Origin: Mucilaginibacter sp. JRF
GTDB lineage: Bacteria > Bacteroidota > Bacteroidia > Sphingobacteriales > Sphingobacteriaceae
Assembly: GCF_015223065.1 (NCBI RefSeq)
Contig: NZ_JADFBY010000003.1
Coordinates: forward strand, 372,001 to 436,000
Direction of reading: 5' to 3'
DNA length: 64,000 nt
In this document: piece after piece, positions 54,434 through 63,099 of the stretch
Numbering within the stretch: position 1 is the first letter of the stretch
How the letters are laid out: the number at the start of each line of letters is the position of its first letter
The notes under the pieces: model-generated
Databases searched by the model: none
The model's input: the letters and a program-made list of their open reading frames with translations, nothing else
What the model was told of the DNA's origin: nothing
Made by a program: the position numbers and the translations under genes

Positions 54434-56275
54434 ATGGAGCGATTTGATCATAGGGCAGCACTAAAGAATATACCACACCGGCCGGGTGTATACCAGTTTT
54501 GGGATAGCGATAACGAACTGATATACATTGGCAAGGCCAAGAACCTGCGCAACCGCGTTACATCCTATTTTAATAAGGATTTGAACGTGAACGCCAAAAC
54601 ACGTGTGCTGGTATCAAAAATCCGCAACATTACCTTTACCATTGTTGATACCGAGGTAGATGCCTGGCTGCTGGAAAACAGCATGATCAAAAAGCATCAG
54701 CCGCGCTACAACGTGATGTTGAAGGATGACAAAACCTATCCCTGGATCATCATCAAGAACGAGAACTTTCCACGCATCTTCTGGACGCGACGCATTGTGC
54801 GCGATGGCTCAAAATACCTTGGCCCTTATGCCTCGGTAAGCATGATGCATACTATATTGGATCTGATTCGTGAAACCTATCCCCTGCGTACCTGCAACCT
54901 TGCGTTAACCCGCGAGAATATTGACAAGGGCAAGTTCAAGGTATGTTTGGAATATCAGCTGGGTAACTGCAAGGGGCCTTGCCAAAATTTTCAATCCGAA
55001 GATGATTACGATAACAGTATTGAGGAGATAAAGGATATTTTGAACGGTAAGATAGGCAACGTAGTGCGCGAAATGAAAGCCGAAATGGATGCCGCCGTTA
55101 CCGAGATGAACTTTGAACTGGCGCATAAGCTGAAACGCAAATACGATCTGCTGGAGAAATACCAAAGTAAATCGACCGTTGTAAATTCATCTATCACGGA
55201 TGTGGATGTGTTCAGCATCGCATCCGAAGAAAAATACGCCTTTGTAAACTTTTTAAAGGTGATGAACGGTACCATCATCCAAACCCAAACCATCGAACTT
55301 AAAAAACGACTGGACGAGAGCGATGAGGAGTTGCTAACGTTGGCCATTTTCGAGTTCAGGAGCAGGTATAACAGTCATTCAAAGGAGATCATTGTTCCGT
55401 TTGATGTGCATTTGGAGGATGCCGCCATAAAGTTCACCATACCTAAACTGGGCGAGAAGAAGAAGCTGCTCGACCTTTCGCAAAAGAATGTGCAGTTCTT
55501 TAAACGTGAAAAGATAGACCAGTACGAAAAGCTGAACCCCGAAGTACGCACCGAGCGCCTGCTTGCGCTGATGATGAAGGATTTGCGTCTTAATCAGTTG
55601 CCACGACATATTGAGTGTTTTGATAACTCTAACTTTCAGGGCAAGTACCCGGTTTCGGCCATTGTGGTTTTTAAGGATGCCAAACCATCAAAAAAGGACT
55701 ACCGCCACTTTAACGTAAAAACGGTTGAAGGCCCCAACGACTTTGCCACCATGGAAGAAGCCGTGCACCGCCGCTACCGCCGCATGCTGGATGAAGGCAC
55801 CGAACTGCCGCAGTTGATTATTATTGACGGCGGCAAGGGTCAGCTATCATCGGCCATGAAAAGCTTGAAGCTGCTGGGCATTGAAAAGCAAGTTACCGTT
55901 ATAGGTATTGCCAAGCGTTTGGAGGAACTATACTACCCCGGCGATCAGTACCCTTTATACCTCGATAAAAAATCGGAAACGCTAAAGGTTATACAGCAAC
56001 TGCGCGACGAAGCCCACCGTTTCGGCATCACCTTCCACCGCAAAAAACGGGATAAGGGCACCTTAGCCACCGAACTTGAACTGATAGAAGGCATAGGCAA
56101 AACCACTGCCGAGAAGTTGCTGAAATACTTTAAATCGGTTAAAAAGATACGTGAAGCCACGCAAGAGGAGCTAATGGAAGTAGTAAATTTGAAACAGGCA
56201 AAAGCGATATTGACTTACTTTGCACCGAAGTTGCCTGAGCATACTGAGGCTGCTACTGGTGATGTGGAGGAGTAA
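54434..56275 (+). CDS. uvrC: Excinuclease ABC subunit C
   Basis: The 613-residue protein has the GIY-YIG domain at about 15-95 (GVYQFWDSDNELIYIGKAKNLRNRV). A Cys-containing region follows (CLEYQLGNCKGPCQ), then a UVR motif near 205-240, and the RNase H-like nuclease (IECFDNSNFQGKYPVSAIVVF, PQLIIIDGGKGQLSSA). The end has a helix-hairpin-helix (LIEGIGKTTAEKLLKYF). It cuts DNA on both sides of bulky lesions within UvrABC. It is a single gene following the PBP1A gene by 127 bp. Confidence 0.97.
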   Translation: MERFDHRAALKNIPHRPGVYQFWDSDNELIYIGKAKNLRNRVTSYFNKDLNVNAKTRVLVSKIRNITFTIVDTEVDAWLLENSMIKKHQPRYNVMLKDDKTYPWIIIKNENFPRIFWTRRIVRDGSKYLGPYASVSMMHTILDLIRETYPLRTCNLALTRENIDKGKFKVCLEYQLGNCKGPCQNFQSEDDYDNSIEEIKDILNGKIGNVVREMKAEMDAAVTEMNFELAHKLKRKYDLLEKYQSKSTVVNSSITDVDVFSIASEEKYAFVNFLKVMNGTIIQTQTIELKKRLDESDEELLTLAIFEFRSRYNSHSKEIIVPFDVHLEDAAIKFTIPKLGEKKKLLDLSQKNVQFFKREKIDQYEKLNPEVRTERLLALMMKDLRLNQLPRHIECFDNSNFQGKYPVSAIVVFKDAKPSKKDYRHFNVKTVEGPNDFATMEEAVHRRYRRMLDEGTELPQLIIIDGGKGQLSSAMKSLKLLGIEKQVTVIGIAKRLEELYYPGDQYPLYLDKKSETLKVIQQLRDEAHRFGITFHRKKRDKGTLATELELIEGIGKTTAEKLLKYFKSVKKIREATQEELMEVVNLKQAKAILTYFAPKLPEHTEAATGDVEE

Positions 56276-56366
56276 ATAGTTATTGCATCCAAACTATTAT
56301 ACTGAATTGTCCTAAAGAGATTGCTTCGTACTTAATGAAGTGTTTTTATATAGCATTATCCCTCCT

Positions 56367-56447
56367 GTCATTTCGAGCGATAGCGAGAAATCTGCACGCG
56401 TTCATAATCAAGCGACAGATTCCTCCTCGTACCTCGTTCGGAATGAC
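56367..56447 (-). repeat. Interspersed palindromic element, copy 4 (inverted)
   Basis: The right half (CGACAGATTCCTCCTCGTACC...GGAATGAC) is the reverse complement of the left half of copy 1, and the left half is GTCATTTCGAGCGATAGCGAGAAATCTG. It lies between uvrC and the convergent GNAT gene, where a bidirectional terminator would be expected. Confidence 0.85.
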
Positions 56448-56471
56448 AAAAACGCTCATTATAGATATTAC

Positions 56472-56966
56472 CTATAAATCCTTCCGCATTACATAGTCAT
56501 TCATAAAATACGGACCAATAGGTATATCTTCCTCGTATATTACTTCAAAGCCCATTTTTTGGTATATGCCTTTGGCTTTGTTGTAGCGGTTAACGTTGAG
56601 GTCGAGTTTGTGGGCTCCGGCATCTTTTACTTGTTTGGCCACTTCGCTGATCAAAGCCTTGCCGTAGCCTTTACCTTGCATGGCGGGCAGACAGTACAGC
56701 TTATGTAGCTTGTATACGTCCGCGTTATCCTCACGTGGCGAATAGGCAGCAAAGGCCACGGGCTGCTCATCTTCCAGTAAAAGTAAAAAGGTTTGCTCGT
56801 TATGCTCAATCTGCCTCTGTAAAACCTCGGGTGCGTAAATAACACCCAGCATGTAGTCTATCTGTTCTTTCTCTAAAATGGGCGAATAGGTAGGCCACCA
56901 AATATCCTCGGCCAACTGGCCTATGGTGTCCACATCGTTAACAGTGGCCCGGCGTATTGTGTACAT
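56472..56966 (-). CDS. GNAT-family N-acetyltransferase
   Basis: The 164-residue protein has the GNAT layout: IRRATVNDVDTIGQLAEDIW at the start, a central strand PVAFAAYSPRE, the CoA-binding motif LYCLPAMQGKGYGKALISEV (QGKGYG), and LDLNVNRYNKAKGIYQKMGFEVIYEEDI. The substrate is unknown. It starts 6 bp after the ABC ATPase gene and ends that operon. Confidence 0.9.
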   Translation of the reverse strand: MYTIRRATVNDVDTIGQLAEDIWWPTYSPILEKEQIDYMLGVIYAPEVLQRQIEHNEQTFLLLLEDEQPVAFAAYSPREDNADVYKLHKLYCLPAMQGKGYGKALISEVAKQVKDAGAHKLDLNVNRYNKAKGIYQKMGFEVIYEEDIPIGPYFMNDYVMRKDL

Positions 56967-56972
56967 ATTTAA

Positions 56973-57680
56973 TTACAAGCTTTGTCCCACCGCGAAATAG
57001 TCTTCCAGCTCGGCAAGTGTTGATGAGCTGGTGGCGATATCTTTTATAATAACGCCTTTTTCCATCAAAATAATACGGTCGCTTACATCAGTAATGTGAT
57101 TCAGGTCATGGCTTGATACAATGGTAGTAACACCACGCTGGCCGCTCATTTCCTTCAAAATATTTTTTAGCCTGATCTGTGTGGTCGGGTCAATATTGGC
57201 AAAAGGTTCGTCTAACATTAGCAGTTCGGGCTTTTGCAGCAGGCAGGCGGCAATACCCACCTTGGCCTGGTTACCTTTTGATAGGTCGCGGATGTATTTG
57301 CCGCGCTTTAATATCTCGCCGTTAAAAAATTCGGCAAGAGTGGTTAAAAACTCATCTACATTGGCTTTACTTTGCCCGTTAAGGCCGCCAATAAAATACA
57401 TGTACTCCTCGGGGGTAAGGTAATCTATCAAAAAGCCCTCGTCGAGGTAGGCGGCGGTGTAATTTTTCCAATGTTCGTTACCGGCAACCGTTTCGCCTTT
57501 TGATAGTATTTCGCCCTTATCGGCACGAATCAAGTCAAGCACCATACGGAACAGGGTGGTTTTGCCCGCGCCGTTATTACCTACCAGGCCAATGCTTTCG
57601 CCTGCCTTAATTTCAAGCTGAGGTACATTTACAACGGCCTTGCCGGCATATACCTTTACAATATCTTTTACTTCGATCAT
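56973..57680 (-). CDS. ABC transporter ATP-binding protein
   Basis: The 235-residue ATPase has Walker A GLVGNNGAGKTTLF, a signature-type LSKGNQAKVGIAACLL, Walker B LLMLDEPFANID and an H-loop SSHDLNHI. It follows the DUF5687 membrane gene by 9 bp, so the two form one transporter. The signature LSKGNQ is typical of ABC-2-like exporters. The exported compound is not known. Confidence 0.94.
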   Translation of the reverse strand: MIEVKDIVKVYAGKAVVNVPQLEIKAGESIGLVGNNGAGKTTLFRMVLDLIRADKGEILSKGETVAGNEHWKNYTAAYLDEGFLIDYLTPEEYMYFIGGLNGQSKANVDEFLTTLAEFFNGEILKRGKYIRDLSKGNQAKVGIAACLLQKPELLMLDEPFANIDPTTQIRLKNILKEMSGQRGVTTIVSSHDLNHITDVSDRIILMEKGVIIKDIATSSSTLAELEDYFAVGQSL

Positions 57681-57689
57681 GAGGAATGA

Positions 57690-59168
57690 TTATTTTGCTC
57701 TGAAGCCTTCGGCCAGTTTAAATTTCTTTTCTATAAAATCCTGTTCCAGTTTTTTGATCCAGAACGGGCGTAACGCTATGCATATAACACCAACCGTAGC
57801 CAGTACGCCTAACGCTACATTGCTGTTTACAAAATATTTTATAGGCGCGTAAAGTACAAACGGTGTTACCAATAAGGGTATTGATACCAGGAATTGTGTA
57901 GCGCCTACACCCTCCCAGTTAAAGGATGCGCCCTTGCTCAGGTCGATACGCCTATGGTTGCGGTTGGCAAAAAATAATATGATGGTTGTATTTACACCCA
58001 AATTCCACAGGTACATTACCAGGTGGATGAGTATAACACGCCAGCCAAAATATACGTAGGGCAGGGTAAGTATAAAGGCCACGGTTGATATACCGGTGAA
58101 CAGCAGATACTTCGCTTTCAAAAAATCAGTGAATTTAACCTTGCTCACCAGTATGCCATCAAAGTGTGAGGCCTGCCAGCTGAACATGAATTGCCCGTAG
58201 TTGATGATGAAGATACCCGTCATGAACATACCGCAGAATATCTTGAAGCCCTCATTATTTTTCATTACCGGGTTAGGATAAAAAAACAAGCCATAAAGCA
58301 TAAAAAACAAGCCCATAATAAGCGCAGATCGCGGGCGTTTATTGCGCAATATCAGCTTAACCTCGTTGGCCACCAGGTCGCCCACGCTGCCAAAGCGGTT
58401 AAGGATAGGGTAATCAGTACTGTTTTTGTATGATGATGCCTTGTTGGCGTTCAGATCCTCCAAATAAAGGTTAGCCTTTAAAAACAGGAAGTTGATGTAG
58501 AACATCACCGCCGCCAAAGCAACAGGAATGAGCGCCAGCGCGGGCGTGGTCATCATCTTACCAAAAAAGCTGTACGAAATGTCTTTTATAGAGTATATGT
58601 GCCACAAAAAATCGCCTGCGTTAATGAGGATAAGCACCGCCGATACGGCCAGGAATATCCACCCGTTAAGGTTCGACCGGCGTTTTATATACAGCGCCAG
58701 GTAGTTATTAAATATGGCAAACCCGGTTATCGCCACAAAAAAGGCCAATGCCGCCAGGCCACTATCGGGCAGTATTACTTTAAATATAAAAAACGAGAAC
58801 AGCAGGTAAGGCCACAGGTTAAAGAATGACAGCATAGAGGCTGCCGACAGATACTTTACCAGCGTATTGCGCTTAACCGGCAAATGCAAATACGGCTGAA
58901 CCTTTAAGGTAGGCAGCTCCTGCAATTGCAGGCGCAAAAGCAGATCGACAAAATAATACATCAGCAGTATGCCGCAAAAAGGAGCAAGTACATCCTGATT
59001 TTTGTAGATCTCCTCAAGTACTTTATCTAAGAAAAAGCCTACTACGGCAATGTTTATAAACAGGTAGAGTATCAGCAAGCCCATAACCACGCGTACGGCT
59101 ATGTTTTTGCCCGTGTTTTTTGCCCGCCAAAAAGACTTTAATTCGTGACTGATAAAAGTAGAGGTCAT
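57690..59168 (-). CDS. DUF5687 membrane subunit of an ABC transporter
   Basis: The 492-residue protein has about ten to twelve hydrophobic helices. It opens FISHELKSFWRAKNTGKNIAVRVVMGLLILYLF and contains LQLQELPTLKVQPYLHLPVKRNTLVKYLSAAS, the hallmark of DUF5687. DUF5687 is a Bacteroidota-typical permease-like family. It is the first gene of the three-gene operon with the ABC ATPase and a GNAT enzyme. Confidence 0.85.
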   Translation of the reverse strand: MTSTFISHELKSFWRAKNTGKNIAVRVVMGLLILYLFINIAVVGFFLDKVLEEIYKNQDVLAPFCGILLMYYFVDLLLRLQLQELPTLKVQPYLHLPVKRNTLVKYLSAASMLSFFNLWPYLLFSFFIFKVILPDSGLAALAFFVAITGFAIFNNYLALYIKRRSNLNGWIFLAVSAVLILINAGDFLWHIYSIKDISYSFFGKMMTTPALALIPVALAAVMFYINFLFLKANLYLEDLNANKASSYKNSTDYPILNRFGSVGDLVANEVKLILRNKRPRSALIMGLFFMLYGLFFYPNPVMKNNEGFKIFCGMFMTGIFIINYGQFMFSWQASHFDGILVSKVKFTDFLKAKYLLFTGISTVAFILTLPYVYFGWRVILIHLVMYLWNLGVNTTIILFFANRNHRRIDLSKGASFNWEGVGATQFLVSIPLLVTPFVLYAPIKYFVNSNVALGVLATVGVICIALRPFWIKKLEQDFIEKKFKLAEGFRAK

Positions 59169-59313
59169 TGCGTTAATAGGTTTTTAGTTAAGATAACAGA
59201 ACCACCCCATTGTTACAACGGCCTTTATATAAGTTGATGTTTGATCAATTATTCAGCACAGAGCAGATGCAGGGGGTATTGGGTTGTTAAATTAGCAAAA
59301 AATAGCGCAATGG

Positions 59314-60594
59314 TTAATAATTGTACCTGTCGCCCCAAAGTTTTTTGAGTTTTTCCTTTATCTCGTGCTCTTTGGCATTGGCGCCGGGCTGGTAAATTTT
59401 GCGGCCTTTTATGGCATCGGGCAAAAAATCCTGATCGGTAAAGTTACCCTCGTAGCTGTGGGCGTATTTATAGTTTTTGCCATAGCCAATGTTCTTCATT
59501 AGTTTGGTTGGGGCATTGCGCAAGTGCAGGGGTACAGGCAGGTCGCCGGTTTGTTTAACCAGGGCAATAGCCTCGCCAATTGCCGTAGTGGCCGAATTAC
59601 TTTTGGGCGATGTTGCCAGATAAATAGCCGTTTGCGACAGTATCAATTGCGACTCAGGCATGCCTATTTTATTTACCGCCTCAAAGCAGCTTTGCGCCAA
59701 AAGCAGGGCATTGGGGTTGGCATTGCCAATATCTTCTGATGCCAGGATGAGCATACGCCGGGCTATGAACAGCGGGTCTTCACCCCCTACTATCATACGG
59801 GCCAACCAATACACTGCCCCATTGGGATCACTGCCACGCATTGATTTTATGAATGCCGAAATGATATCGTAATGCTGCTCGCCGGCCTTATCATACAAAG
59901 CCATGTTTTGCTGCACGTGTTCAAGCACTACATCGTTATCCAATTCAATATTATCACCGTCAAAGGCGTTTATCAGCAACTCAAAAATATTGAGCAGCTT
60001 GCGGGCGTCGCCACCACTAAGGCGCAGCAGGGCTTCATGTTCTTTTATGGTGATGTGTTTATCTTTCAGTACCACATCCTCGTGCATAGCTTTTTCCAGC
60101 AGGTTCACCAGATCAGCCTCGGCCAAATGCTGCAAAATATACACCTGGCATCGCGACAGCAAAGCCGATATCACCTCAAACGATGGGTTCTCGGTAGTGG
60201 CGCCAATCAGCGTAACAATGCCACGCTCAACAGCACCCAATAGCGAATCCTGTTGTGATTTGGAGAAGCGGTGTATCTCATCAATGAACAATACAGGCAG
60301 CGTTTCGCCCTGCTCTTTCAATAGCGATGCCTTTTCAATAACCTCGCGCACATCCTTAACCCCGGAGTTAATGGCGCTCAGCGAAAAGAACGGACGGTAC
60401 AGCGATTGCGAAATAATATACGCCAGTGTAGTTTTACCTACCCCCGGCGGCCCCCAAAATATCATGGATGGCAGCGAGCCGCTCTCGATAGCCTTGCGCA
60501 GCACAGCACCGGGGCCAACCAAATGTTTTTGACCCACATAATCATCCAAAGTTGCCGGGCGCATACGCTCGGCCAGCGGCGGCAGATTGTTCAT
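59314..60594 (-). CDS. rarA: Replication-associated recombination protein A
   Basis: The 426-residue AAA+ protein begins PLAERMRPATLDDYVGQKHL, has Walker A GPPGVGKTT at 48-56, Walker B VLFIDEIHRF near 100, and GATTENPSFEVISALLSRCQV as the sensor region. The C-terminal part has SDPNGAVYWLARMIVGGEDPLFIARRM. It matches RarA/MgsA, which acts at stalled replication forks. It is a single gene of normal length. Confidence 0.97.
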   Translation of the reverse strand: MNNLPPLAERMRPATLDDYVGQKHLVGPGAVLRKAIESGSLPSMIFWGPPGVGKTTLAYIISQSLYRPFFSLSAINSGVKDVREVIEKASLLKEQGETLPVLFIDEIHRFSKSQQDSLLGAVERGIVTLIGATTENPSFEVISALLSRCQVYILQHLAEADLVNLLEKAMHEDVVLKDKHITIKEHEALLRLSGGDARKLLNIFELLINAFDGDNIELDNDVVLEHVQQNMALYDKAGEQHYDIISAFIKSMRGSDPNGAVYWLARMIVGGEDPLFIARRMLILASEDIGNANPNALLLAQSCFEAVNKIGMPESQLILSQTAIYLATSPKSNSATTAIGEAIALVKQTGDLPVPLHLRNAPTKLMKNIGYGKNYKYAHSYEGNFTDQDFLPDAIKGRKIYQPGANAKEHEIKEKLKKLWGDRYNY

Positions 60595-60663
60595 ACCGTA
60601 AAAATCAGAAAACTATCAGGTAAATCCTAAAAAAGTTAGTAATATTACTGTGGGTGAATGTTT

Positions 60664-60689
60664 AATCCTTCGACAAGCTCAGGATGACA
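60664..60689 (+). repeat. Short remnant related to interspersed repeats
   Basis: ATCCTTCGACAAGCTCAGGAT followed by GACAT resembles the ends of small interspersed repeats seen in Bacteroidota intergenic DNA. It is only 26 bp long and lies in the gap before the lipoprotein gene. The relationship to the 78-bp element is limited to the closing ATGACA. Confidence 0.35.
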
Positions 60690-60703
60690 TATAAAACTTA
60701 AAA

Positions 60704-61384
60704 ATGAACCGATTGATTTTATTTCTCGCAATAATCTTATTACTAATGGCTTGTAAAAGCAAACGTGATATTACAGGTCTATACTATCTTGAGGAGTCAG
60801 GCTATAGAGTCATTAAATTAAATGCTGATTCTACTTTTCAGTTTGAAGATAATGATATAAAAAAATACAATTTTGATACCCAGCAACCTAAGAACGCAAA
60901 CGAACCAAACCGTTTTGCGGCTTCGGGCATATGGCATAGAATAAATAAAGATTCAATAATATTAAATAGTGTTAGTAGAAGGCAGGATACATCCGATTAT
61001 TGGACTATCATTAAACAACCTAACAAAAACGGTAATTTTAAATTCACTTTCAAAGCATTAAGCGGTAATATAATGAGTGTTTTTCAAGTAGCAAAAGTTC
61101 CTGACTTCAAATATTACATTGCTATGCGACTACACGGAGGCTTTGACCATTTTGAAATAGAACCAGAGAAATTTGACACTTTATATTTTAATGATGGTCA
61201 TAAAAATTTATTATATCCGTTTTGGAGTTTTGTTAAAGGAAATAATTTACCCGCTCATTATATTATGACCTTGAAACCTCCTCATGTCAACGGATATTTT
61301 AAAAATAAAATTGTTGCTATTAAGGGTAAAAAAATAACGTTCAGCAAGGATTCAGTTTATAAGAAATTCACGCCATATCAATGA
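60704..61384 (+). CDS. Hypothetical lipoprotein
   Basis: The 226-residue product has a lipobox (LLMACKSK, Cys17). The mature domain opens DITGLYYLEESGYRVIKLNADSTFQFE, a beta-rich pattern common in small Bacteroidota lipoproteins that report a value or bind a ligand. No family is named with confidence. Its last 4 bp overlap the start of the AlkA-type gene, suggesting translational coupling to a DNA repair enzyme, an odd pairing. It is AT-rich relative to rarA. Confidence 0.65.
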   Translation: MNRLILFLAIILLLMACKSKRDITGLYYLEESGYRVIKLNADSTFQFEDNDIKKYNFDTQQPKNANEPNRFAASGIWHRINKDSIILNSVSRRQDTSDYWTIIKQPNKNGNFKFTFKALSGNIMSVFQVAKVPDFKYYIAMRLHGGFDHFEIEPEKFDTLYFNDGHKNLLYPFWSFVKGNNLPAHYIMTLKPPHVNGYFKNKIVAIKGKKITFSKDSVYKKFTPYQ

Positions 61385-62037
61385 ACACCTTCGACCGATC
61401 AAACTTTCATGCCATTTGCGACGAGCTTGCCGGTAAGGATGCCGATTTGAAGATGGTGATCGATACCTACGGTTACCCACCCATGTGGAGTCGCCCGAAT
61501 ACCTTTGAAACTTTGGTGCATATTATTTTGGAGCAGCAGGTTTCGTTAGCCTCGGCACTATCGGCATTAAATAAGTTGCGTGAGCGAATACAGGAGATCA
61601 CCCCATCGAGATTATTGCTGTTGACCGATGAGGAGTTGAAGGCCTGTTATTTCAGTCGCCAAAAATCTATTTATGTACGATACCTTGCCGAAGCCATGCT
61701 TACAGGCGAGATCAACCTGAAACATATTGCCGGTATGCCCGATGATGCCGTGCGCAACTGCCTCACCACCCTTAAAGGCATCGGCAACTGGACGGTGGAT
61801 GTTTACCTGATGTTTGTTTTACAGCGTGCCGATATTTTCCCTTCCGGCGATCTGGCGGCTGTTAATGCCCTCAAACGAATCAAACAACTCCCGGCCGAAA
61901 CCACCAAAGAAGCCGTAACACTCATAGCCGAACAATGGCAGCCCTACCGAACTGTTGCAACGATGATGTTGTGGCATTGGTATCTGTCGTGCCCTAAGAA
62001 AGGCGAAAAACATTCTGCAGAACGGTTAAAAATGTAA
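61381..62037 (+). CDS. DNA-3-methyladenine glycosylase, AlkA/HhH-GPD type
   Basis: The 218-residue enzyme has the HhH-GPD fold: TFETLVHIILEQQVSLASA, the hairpin LKGIGNWTVDVYLMFVL, and FPSGDLAAVNAL with the catalytic Asp. It removes alkylated purines from DNA. It overlaps the upstream lipoprotein gene by 4 bp (ATGA). With the AlkD-like protein at 33365, the window encodes two unrelated alkyl-base glycosylases. Confidence 0.93.
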   Translation: MNTFDRSNFHAICDELAGKDADLKMVIDTYGYPPMWSRPNTFETLVHIILEQQVSLASALSALNKLRERIQEITPSRLLLLTDEELKACYFSRQKSIYVRYLAEAMLTGEINLKHIAGMPDDAVRNCLTTLKGIGNWTVDVYLMFVLQRADIFPSGDLAAVNALKRIKQLPAETTKEAVTLIAEQWQPYRTVATMMLWHWYLSCPKKGEKHSAERLKM

Positions 62038-62067
62038 CTTCGCAGCAATTTATATATATCAAATAAC

Positions 62068-62970
62068 ATGAATAAATATTTACTGTTCCTATTATTATTA
62101 ACTTGTAAAATTGAGTTATATGCTCAAAAAATAAATCCAAACGCGCAATATTATATAGGCAAAACATTCCATGTAGATACACTGGCTGCTAAATATCAAG
62201 ATCGTGGCTATGATTACTTTAGAGCAAATTTGTCGGTTAGTCTATACGATTCAAAATACGCAGCATACCCTAACAAAAGCGGCTATTCAGATTATCAGGC
62301 GCTGGCTAATAAAACCATGACTTGTACAGCTGTAGGAGAAGTTCCAGGAAATGAAAGTTACGGTTATTTAAAATTAGAGAGCTCCACAACATACCCCATA
62401 CATTACGTATATTTCAAAGGCTCGTATTTCAGAAATATAACTTGCATTGAAGAGGAAGCCGAAAACAAAATACTAAAAGAAAAAGAAATAGCTTACAGAA
62501 AAAGACTAAGCGACTCAATTACCCTGGCTGCCACAAAATTAAGGAATAATCCATGCCCGCTAATAACTGAAAATTATGATGAATTCGAAAACATAAAATC
62601 ATTTCAAACTCCTTGGTCATTTGAAGGCAAAATGCTTAATTGTTCAATTGCAAAAATCATAGAAAAACGAGTGCCTTATTATTATGTTTCGTTGAGTACG
62701 ATAGGCAACACTGCATTAGCAACTCAAAAAGGAGTTTTTATTATATTAAAAAACGGCAAGCGTATAGTAAAGCCAAACGCTGAAATTGAAACCAATGTGG
62801 ATAGGAATGCTCAATTTGAACGCACAACAACTATAAAATTAACTACTGCCGACCTTGCTTTATTAAAGTCATCGCCAATGAGTAAATTTAAACTGTATAT
62901 AAATAGTGATAATATACAAGAAGCTGACCTGATTTATAAAATGCTATTGTGCTTGATAACAAAAAAGTAA
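62068..62970 (+). CDS. Hypothetical exported protein
   Basis: The 300-residue product has a signal peptide (LLFLLLLTCKIELYAQ). The mature part contains IGKTFHVDTLAAKYQDRGYDYFRANLSVSL, a lysine-rich coiled segment near 130-160 and a C-terminal strand region. No family is recognised. It follows the glycosylase by 30 bp on the same strand but is much more AT-rich, so shared function is not implied. Confidence 0.65.
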   Translation: MNKYLLFLLLLTCKIELYAQKINPNAQYYIGKTFHVDTLAAKYQDRGYDYFRANLSVSLYDSKYAAYPNKSGYSDYQALANKTMTCTAVGEVPGNESYGYLKLESSTTYPIHYVYFKGSYFRNITCIEEEAENKILKEKEIAYRKRLSDSITLAATKLRNNPCPLITENYDEFENIKSFQTPWSFEGKMLNCSIAKIIEKRVPYYYVSLSTIGNTALATQKGVFIILKNGKRIVKPNAEIETNVDRNAQFERTTTIKLTTADLALLKSSPMSKFKLYINSDNIQEADLIYKMLLCLITKK

Positions 62971-63032
62971 ACCGCTTCCAAAAATCACATAAATATTAAA
63001 ATAGTTCATTCCCTACAGATATCACTTAAAAC

Positions 63033-63079
63033 AAAAAATGGCAGCTACAATAAGCCATAAACTTACTGTAACTGCCATT
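63033..63079 (-). terminator. Terminator of the lpdA transcript
   Basis: AATGGCAG...ATAAG pairs imperfectly with CTTA...ACTGCCATT, giving a long stem. On the minus strand it is followed by TTTTTTGTTTT, about 20 bp past the lpdA stop. Confidence 0.75.
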
Positions 63080-63099
63080 AAATATCTGCTACTTTAATA

